Source: Streptomyces asoensis (GTDB taxonomy: Bacteria > Actinomycetota > Actinomycetes > Streptomycetales > Streptomycetaceae). Taken from it: a stretch of 64,000 nucleotides of DNA. A program made the translations under genes and the position numbers. This document shows, in pieces, positions 58,725-64,000 of this stretch. Where the stretch lies: the NCBI RefSeq assembly GCF_013085465.1, contig NZ_CP049838.1, positions 3,844,001 through 3,908,000 of the forward strand. Direction: 5' to 3'. The notes beneath the pieces were generated by a model, which saw nothing but the letters and a program-made list of their open reading frames with translations, had not been told where the DNA came from and searched no databases. Each line of letters opens with the position of its first letter. The stretch's first letter is position 1.

Positions 58725-60188
58725 CTACTGGGACACCGGGACGGGGGAGGTTCCGGCTGTCTCGGGGGTCCGCCCGGCCAGTCGCTCACGCCAGGCGGCC
58801 AGCACGGCGGGGTCGGTGGCCGGGGTCGCCAGGGAGACCGCGAGGTAGGCGGCCAGGGAGGCGAGGAGGCCGTAGTAGACCGGCTCGTTGGCGAGGATGC
58901 CGTAGCCGGCCATCAGGCCGATCACCGCGACGCCGCCGACCACGACGGAGGCGAGGGCGCCCTGGACCGTGCCGCGCTTCCAGAGCAGCCCGCCGAGGAT
59001 GGGGACCAGCAGTCCGCCGACGAGCAGGTTGTACGCCACCGTCAGCGCCTCGACGACGTTGTTCAGGGCGATCGCCGTGACGATCACCGCGACGCCCATC
59101 ACAAGGATGAACAGGCGGTTGCCCCTGACCTCGTCGCGCTCCTCGCCGTCGGCGCCGGCGACGCCCCGCAGCCGCGACCAGATGTCGTTGTTGGCGACGG
59201 TCGCGCAGGCGATCAGCGCGCCCGACGAGGTCGACATCACCGCGGCGAGCGCGGCGGCCAGCACCAGTCCCCGCACGCCGACCGGGAGTTCGTCCTTCAC
59301 GATCGTCGCGAAGGCGGCGTCCGCGGAGGCGAGGTTCGGGTAGAGCACCTTGGCCGCCGTGCCGATGACGGCGCCGGCGAGGGCGTACACCAGACAGTAG
59401 GTACCCGCCACCGTGCCGCCCCACTTCGCCGTGCGGTCGCCGCGGGCGGTGAACACGCGCTGCCAGATGTCCTGGCCGATGAGCATGCCGAAGGTGTAGA
59501 TCAGCACATAGGTGAAGATCGTCTCGCCGCCGATGCCCAGCGGGTCGAAGTAGCCGGTCGGCAGCTTCGCCTTCATCTCGCTGAAGCCGCCCGCCTTGAC
59601 GACCGCGATCGGCAGCAGCAGGAGCAGCACGCCGATCGTCTTCACCACGAACTGCACCATGTCGGTGAGGGTGATCGACCACATGCCGCCGAGCGTCGAG
59701 TACGCGACGACGATCGAGCCGCCGAGGATGATCGCGACGGTCCTGTTCATGTCGAAGAGGACGTCGAAGATGGTGGCGTACGCGATGGTCGACGTCACGG
59801 CGAGCATCAGGGTGTACGCCCACATGACCACGCCCGAGATCACACCGGCCCGGCCGCCGTAGCGCAGGTCCAGCATCTCGGAGACCGTGTAGACCTTGAG
59901 GCGGGCGATGCGGGCCGAGAAGAAGACGGAGAGGGCGAGCAGCCCCAGGCCGATGGTGAACACCATCCACGCGCCGGACAGCCCGTACTGGTATCCCAGA
60001 CCCACGCCGCCGATGGTGGACGCGCCGCCGAGGACGATCGCCGCCATGGTGCCGGAGTACATGACGGGCCCGAGGCGACGCCCGGCGACGAGGAACTCGC
60101 TCTTCGAGCGGGCGCGGCGCATGCCCCACCAGCCCATGGCCAGCATGCCGGCCAGATAGACGACGATCACGGTGTAGTCGACGGCCAT
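58725..60188 (-). CDS. Sodium:solute symporter (SSS family)
   Basis: A 487-residue symporter with about 13 helices. It starts VDYTVIVVYLAGMLAMGWWG and has the SSS motifs GLGLLALSVFFSARIARLKVYT and FGMLIGQDIWQRVFTARGDR, plus a sodium-site region AALAAVMSTSSGALIACATV. It carries a small organic substrate inward with Na+. As the first gene of the operon, upstream of agmatinase, it probably imports the guanidino compound or amine degraded by the next gene. Confidence 0.92.
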   Translation of the reverse strand: MAVDYTVIVVYLAGMLAMGWWGMRRARSKSEFLVAGRRLGPVMYSGTMAAIVLGGASTIGGVGLGYQYGLSGAWMVFTIGLGLLALSVFFSARIARLKVYTVSEMLDLRYGGRAGVISGVVMWAYTLMLAVTSTIAYATIFDVLFDMNRTVAIILGGSIVVAYSTLGGMWSITLTDMVQFVVKTIGVLLLLLPIAVVKAGGFSEMKAKLPTGYFDPLGIGGETIFTYVLIYTFGMLIGQDIWQRVFTARGDRTAKWGGTVAGTYCLVYALAGAVIGTAAKVLYPNLASADAAFATIVKDELPVGVRGLVLAAALAAVMSTSSGALIACATVANNDIWSRLRGVAGADGEERDEVRGNRLFILVMGVAVIVTAIALNNVVEALTVAYNLLVGGLLVPILGGLLWKRGTVQGALASVVVGGVAVIGLMAGYGILANEPVYYGLLASLAAYLAVSLATPATDPAVLAAWRERLAGRTPETAGTSPVPVSQ

Positions 60189-60305
60189 GGGGGCCCACCC
60201 TTCTCGATGGCTGAGGTGGTTCGGGAGTTGACCCTAGGTGGCCGAAAAGTGCCCTGGAAGTGTACGTTTCATCCACTCGATCCGCGCTCAGTGGAGGGAA
60301 CGTCC
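60189..60305. promoter_or_regulatory. Divergent promoter region of symporter and PucR genes
   Basis: A 117-bp gap. It contains TTGACCCTAGG at about 60225 and AAGTGTACGTTTC at about 60255, lower in GC than its flanks; GGAGGG at 60293 is the ribosome site of the PucR gene. PucR sites are not recognisable by consensus here. Confidence 0.45.
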
Positions 60306-61778
60306 ATGGTGCCGGAGCCCGCCGTACCCCCCGCCGTACCCCCCACCCCACCGGTCCCCCTCGCCGCTCTGCTGGCCCGCGAGGACCTCGCCCTGCGGCA
60401 GATCGCCGGGCCCGCCGATCCCGGGATCGTGCTGCACGGGGCCCACACCTCGGAGATGGCCGACCCGTACCCGTATCTGCTGGGCGGCGAGCTGCTGCTG
60501 ACGGCGGGCGTGCACATCCCGGAGGCGGCCGGGTCGGGGACGTACTTCGAGGACTATGTCTCGCGGATCGTCGCGGCGGGCGGCGCGGCGCTCGGGTTCG
60601 GGGTCGCGCCGGTGCACGACACCGTGCCGAGGGCGCTGGTCGCCGCCTGCGAGGCGTACGAGCTGCCGCTCCTGGAGGTGCCCCCGCAGACGACGTTCTC
60701 GGCCGTGGCCCGCGCGGTCTGGCAGCTGATGGAGCGGGCCCGCACCGCCGAGCTGCGCCGGGTGACGGAGGCCCAGCAGAGCCTCGCGGCCGCCGCCTCC
60801 CGCCCGGACCCGGTCCCGTCCGTCCTGCGCCAGCTCGCCCAGCGGGTCGGGGGGCGAGCGGTGCTGTACGGGCCGGAGGGCACGGAGATCGCGGCGGCGG
60901 GACAGACGTCCGCGGACGCCCCCCTCGCCGGGCTCGCCCGGCTCCTCCTCTCCCGCGCCTCCGCCACCGCCAGCGACACCACCCCCGACGGGACCCACCT
61001 CGCCGCCTACGCGCTCGGGGCCGGCCGGGGGTTCGTGCTCGGGGTGGCGGCGCCCCGGCGTGACCCCGGGGACCACACCATCGCCTCCGTCGCCGCCGTC
61101 CTGCTCTCCCTCCTCACCGGCGAGCACCAGAGCGGCTCGGGAGCGGCCCGCTCGTCGGCGCTCGTACGGCTGCTGCTGGGGGCCGCGCCCGCCGAGGTGG
61201 CCCCGCTGCTGGGGGGCGAGCGGTGGCTCGTCGTGCACGCCCGGCCGGACGCGCAGGCTCCCGACCCGGTGGCGGCCTCCGCGCTCGGCGCCGGCCTCGG
61301 ATCACCGCTGGTCGACCTCGCGCCCGGCGTCGTGCGGGTGCTCGTCCCGGCCGGCGGCGCGCCGCAGCCGCAGCCGGGCTGGACCCTCGGCGTCAGCGCG
61401 GACGCGGCCCCCGCCGACTGGCCCGCCGCCGACGCGCAGGCGGCCCGTGCGCTGGCCCGGGCCCGCGCCACCCGCACGGCACTCGTCCGCCACGGCTCCG
61501 GGGCCGGGCTGCTGGACCTGGTGCCCGACGACGAGGCCCGGTCCCACGCCCGGGCGCTCCTCGCCCCGATCAAGGCGAGTGCCGCGAGCGCCGCGCTCCT
61601 CGAGACCCTGCGCACCTGGCTCTCCCTGCACGGCAGTTGGGACCGTACGGCGGTGGCCCTGGCCGTGCACCGCAACACCGTGCGGCAGCGGATCGCCCGC
61701 TGCGCCGCCCTGTTGGGGACGGACCTGGACGATCCGGACGTCCGAATGGAACTGTGGTTCTCCCTGAAACAACAGTGA
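60306..61778 (+). CDS. PucR-family transcriptional regulator
   Basis: A 490-residue regulator. An N-terminal PucR domain (LAALLAREDLALRQIAGPAD to LPLLEVPPQTTFSAVARAVW) is followed by a GGDEF-related middle and the C-terminal PucR HTH: LRTWLSLHGSWDRTAVALAV then HRNTVRQRIARCAALLGTDL. Family members control purine, amine or amino acid catabolism. It is divergent from the symporter/agmatinase/TPP operon and is its likely activator. The ATG at 60306 is preceded by GGAGGG; the start has two Pro-rich runs. Confidence 0.92.
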   Translation: MVPEPAVPPAVPPTPPVPLAALLAREDLALRQIAGPADPGIVLHGAHTSEMADPYPYLLGGELLLTAGVHIPEAAGSGTYFEDYVSRIVAAGGAALGFGVAPVHDTVPRALVAACEAYELPLLEVPPQTTFSAVARAVWQLMERARTAELRRVTEAQQSLAAAASRPDPVPSVLRQLAQRVGGRAVLYGPEGTEIAAAGQTSADAPLAGLARLLLSRASATASDTTPDGTHLAAYALGAGRGFVLGVAAPRRDPGDHTIASVAAVLLSLLTGEHQSGSGAARSSALVRLLLGAAPAEVAPLLGGERWLVVHARPDAQAPDPVAASALGAGLGSPLVDLAPGVVRVLVPAGGAPQPQPGWTLGVSADAAPADWPAADAQAARALARARATRTALVRHGSGAGLLDLVPDDEARSHARALLAPIKASAASAALLETLRTWLSLHGSWDRTAVALAVHRNTVRQRIARCAALLGTDLDDPDVRMELWFSLKQQ

Positions 61779-61835
61779 GTGACGCGTGTCCCAGCGTCCG
61801 GAACAGCACAGACGCGCACAGCCCGCTGCCTCACA

Positions 61836-62636
61836 ATGGAAAACATGCCGATACCCGGGACGCCCAGCCGCGCCGAACTCGTCGACCACCTCGTCAGAAC
61901 CCGTATCGCCGGGGACGTCGCCACGCCCCGCGAGAACAACCTCTCCCACTACCGCCAGCTCGCGAACGGGGTCCGCAACTTCTGGCTCGGTCTGGAACTC
62001 GGCGACCGCTGGACCGACGAGCAGGACGTGCTCGCGGTGATGGCGGAGCGGGTGGGCGTGAACGACGATCCCGAGTACCGCTACGGCCAGGACACCATCG
62101 ACCCCGAGCTGACGGTCGACGGCCTCGACCGGCTCGCGGCCCGGCTGCGCAAGGCGGCCGAAGGACAGCAGCGGGTCCTCTTCGCCACCGGCCATCCGGG
62201 CGGTCTCCTCGACGTGCACCGCGCCACCGCCGCCGCCCTGCGCGCGGCCGGCTGCGAGATCGTCGTCATCCCGGAGGGGCTCCAGACGGACGAGGGGTAC
62301 GTCTGGCAGCTGGCCGACGTGGCGGTCCTCGAACACGGCGCCACGCTCTGGCACACCCACTCGGGCGAGCCGATGAAGGCCATCCTCACCGCACTCGAAC
62401 GCGAGGGCCGGCCGCTGCCCGACCTGGTCGTCGCCGACCACGGCTGGGCGGGCTACGCCGGGCAGCACGGCGTCGACTCCGTCGGTTACGCCGACTGCAA
62501 CGACCCGGCGCTGTTCATCGCCGAGTCGGAGGGCACCGTCCAGGTGGCGGTCCCCCTCGACGACCACGTCGTCAGCCCGCGTCACTACGACGTGATGACG
62601 GCGTATCTGCTGGCGGCGGCGGGGCTGACCGACTAG
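61836..62636 (+). CDS. Phosphatase-like conserved actinobacterial protein
   Basis: A 266-residue cytoplasmic protein. Conserved segments are RVLFATGHPGGLLDVHRATA, EIVVIPEGLQTDEGYVWQLA, HTHSGEPMKAIL and DLVVADHGWAGYAGQHGVDS. His and Asp residues in these segments look like a metal-dependent phosphoesterase site. I recall this family being annotated simply as phosphatase in Streptomyces; the substrate is not known. The ATG at 61836 is taken; 61845 is close behind and would follow a CACAAT -10-like element at leaderless spacing. It starts 57 bp after the PucR gene. Confidence 0.7.
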   Translation: MENMPIPGTPSRAELVDHLVRTRIAGDVATPRENNLSHYRQLANGVRNFWLGLELGDRWTDEQDVLAVMAERVGVNDDPEYRYGQDTIDPELTVDGLDRLAARLRKAAEGQQRVLFATGHPGGLLDVHRATAAALRAAGCEIVVIPEGLQTDEGYVWQLADVAVLEHGATLWHTHSGEPMKAILTALEREGRPLPDLVVADHGWAGYAGQHGVDSVGYADCNDPALFIAESEGTVQVAVPLDDHVVSPRHYDVMTAYLLAAAGLTD

Positions 62637-62692
62637 GCGCGGGAGAAGTCCCCCCGGAGGGGCGCCGCACGCGCGTGTGCGGCGCCGTGTGC

Positions 62693-63565
62693 TCAGTCGC
62701 CCCGGGGGGCGCGGACCACACCCTCCTGGATCACCGAGACGGCGAGCCGACCGTCCTGGGTGTAGATGCGGGCCTGGCCGAGGCCCCGGCCGCCGTGCGC
62801 GGACGGCGACTCCTGGTCGTAGAGGAGCCACTCGTCGGCGCGGAACGGACGGTGGAACCACATCGCGTGGTCCAGGGACGCTCCCACCACGTCACCGACC
62901 GCCCAGCCGCCGCGCCCGTGCGCGAGGAGGATCGAGTCGAGGAGCGTCATGTCGGAGACGTAGGTGGCGAGGACGACGTGCAGGAGCGGGTCGTCGGCCA
63001 GCTTGCCGTTGGCGCGGAACCAGACCTGGGAGTGCGGCTCGCGCGGTGCGCCGTACTGGCCGTACGGCGGCTCGTCGACATAGCGCAGGTCGACCGCCTC
63101 GCGGGCCTCGAGGAACTTCTCGACGACCTCGGGGGCGAGGTGGGCGTAGCCGCGCAGCCGTTCCTCGGAGGTGGGCAGGGTGGCCGGGTCCGGGGCGGGC
63201 GGCATGGGGGCCTGGTGGTCGAAGCCCTCCTCGTACCGCTGGAAGGAGGCGGACAGCGCGAAGATCGGCTGTCCGTGCTGGACGGCGACGACGCGGCGCG
63301 CGGTGAAGGACCGGCCGTCGTTCATCCGGTCGACCGTGTAGACGATGGGCGCGCCCGGGTCGCCCATGCGCAGGAAGTACGCGTGCAGCGAGTGGGCGAG
63401 CCGGTCCTCGGGGACCGTCCGCCCGGCGGCGACCAGCGCCTGCGCCGCGACCTGCCCGCCGAAGACGCGCGGGACGACGGCGGAGCGGGACCGGCCGCGG
63501 AAGATGTTCTCCTCGATCTGCTCGAGATCGAGCAGATCGAGGAGATCCTGTAGTGCCTGGCTCAT
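62693..63565 (-). CDS. tesB: Acyl-CoA thioesterase II (TesB)
   Basis: A 290-residue double hotdog-fold thioesterase. Diagnostic segments: LQDLLDLLDLEQIEENIFRG at the start, RVFGGQVAAQALVAAGRTVP, HSLHAYFLRMGDPGAPIVYTV, then SLDHAMWFHRPFRADEWLLY and a catalytic Asp/Gln/Thr set in the two halves. It hydrolyses acyl-CoA to the free acid and CoA in the cytoplasm. It lies 36 bp after the acyl-CoA dehydrogenase gene on the same strand, which fits a shared role in acyl-CoA turnover. Confidence 0.93.
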   Translation of the reverse strand: MSQALQDLLDLLDLEQIEENIFRGRSRSAVVPRVFGGQVAAQALVAAGRTVPEDRLAHSLHAYFLRMGDPGAPIVYTVDRMNDGRSFTARRVVAVQHGQPIFALSASFQRYEEGFDHQAPMPPAPDPATLPTSEERLRGYAHLAPEVVEKFLEAREAVDLRYVDEPPYGQYGAPREPHSQVWFRANGKLADDPLLHVVLATYVSDMTLLDSILLAHGRGGWAVGDVVGASLDHAMWFHRPFRADEWLLYDQESPSAHGGRGLGQARIYTQDGRLAVSVIQEGVVRAPRGD

Positions 63566-63601
63566 GGCATCTAGTTGTAGCGGCCCGTGGTTGCGGGCTG
63601 C

Positions 63602-64000
63602 TTACAGACCCATGTCCTTCGCGATGATCGACTTCATGATCTCGCTGGTGCCGCCGTAGATGCGGTTGACGCGGTTGTCCGCGTACAGGCGGGCGATCGG
63701 GTACTCGTTCATGAAGCCGTAGCCGCCGTGCAGCTGGAGGCAGCGGTCGATCACCCGGTGGGCGACCTCGGTGCAGAACAGCTTGGCGCTGGCGGCCTCG
63801 GCCGGGGTCAGCTCGCCCGCGTCCAGGGCCTCCGTGGCGCGGTCGGCGACGGCCTCGGCCGCGTCCACCTCGGCCTGGCAGGCGGCCAGCTCGAACTTGG
63901 TGTTCTGGAAGTGCGCGACCGGCTTGCCGAAGACCACGCGCTCCTGCACGTACTGCTTGGCGAACCGGACGGCGGCCTTGGCCTGGGCGTACGCGCCGTA
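63602..64000 (-). CDS. Acyl-CoA dehydrogenase, C-terminal part only
   Basis: The last 132 residues of an acyl-CoA dehydrogenase; the N-terminal part lies beyond the window. The FAD-binding C-terminal helices are clear: RVVFGKPVAHFQNTKFELAA then RVIDRCLQLHGGYGFMNEYP and NRVNRIYGGTSEIMKSIIAK. The usual catalytic Glu of medium and short chain enzymes (YEGT) is Gly here (YGGT), as in isovaleryl- and long-chain-type enzymes, where the base lies earlier. The gene is probably cotranscribed with tesB. From position it may correspond to acdH of S. coelicolor; this is recollection. Confidence 0.9.
   Translation of the reverse strand, partial: YGAYAQAKAAVRFAKQYVQERVVFGKPVAHFQNTKFELAACQAEVDAAEAVADRATEALDAGELTPAEAASAKLFCTEVAHRVIDRCLQLHGGYGFMNEYPIARLYADNRVNRIYGGTSEIMKSIIAKDMGL

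Overview
This window is a high-GC actinomycete chromosome segment. Codon bias, GTG starts, 4-bp ATGA/GTGA gene overlaps, Tat and lipoprotein exports and the gene families all point to Streptomyces. The order copper chaperone/copA, citrate synthase, RecD-like helicase, ribose operon, then agmatinase and acyl-CoA dehydrogenase resembles, from memory, the S. coelicolor region around citA (SCO2736) to acdH (SCO2779). That is recollection, not a search. I saw no rRNA, tRNA, insertion sequence, prophage or CRISPR array.

Layout. 1-9 kb: an AraC regulator cut by the window edge, a tiny HTH protein, a GNAT acetyltransferase, a zinc alcohol dehydrogenase, an MMPL exporter with its divergent TetR regulator and twin operators, and a copper pair (copZ-copA) with a CsoR-type operator inside the promoter. 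9.0-9.86 kb is a gene-free, hairpin-rich stretch ending in a duplicate of the citA 3' end. 9.9-13.7 kb holds citA and a RecD2-like helicase. 13.9-19.9 kb is a ribose operon: LacI regulator, ATPase, a fused permease/binding protein, ribokinase and ribose pyranase, closed by a strong terminator. 20.2-27.2 kb holds a hydrolase of unknown role and a sugar-catabolism cluster of unknown substrate (Gfo/Idh/MocA oxidoreductase, DUF993 aldolase-like protein, isomerase) facing a LacI regulator. 27.6-34 kb holds an MFS transporter, a small hydrolase, LysR regulators and a tightly overlapped operon: EamA transporter, EPSP synthase, GNAT, and a frameshifted membrane protein. 35-35.3 kb is tandem repeat. 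35.6-42.5 kb holds a secreted GH3 enzyme, a lipoprotein, a LacI regulator and a sugar ABC importer operon. That operon is preceded by a 24-codon leader peptide (MESGVELVKRAHIDLLRVATALCS) that looks leaderless. 42.6-55.3 kb is rich in secreted or membrane proteins: S37 peptidase, small secreted protein, double-length ABC exporter, phytase-like esterase, beta-lactamase-like hydrolase, GT39 glycosyltransferase, endonuclease I and an I36-type inhibitor. 55.3-64 kb holds a DinB-like protein, an agmatinase/TPP enzyme/sodium symporter operon with a divergent PucR regulator, a phosphatase-like protein, a TesB thioesterase and a truncated acyl-CoA dehydrogenase.

The least expected signals are three places where the 3' coding end of a gene recurs in the adjacent non-coding DNA: the ABC exporter (three extra tails at 44603-45309), citA (one extra tail at about 9671-9722) and a LysR gene (34997-35341). 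In the first two the spare tails differ from the live gene almost only at synonymous positions, as if they came from other functional alleles. The cysteine-ending leader peptide ahead of a carbohydrate importer is the other main lead.
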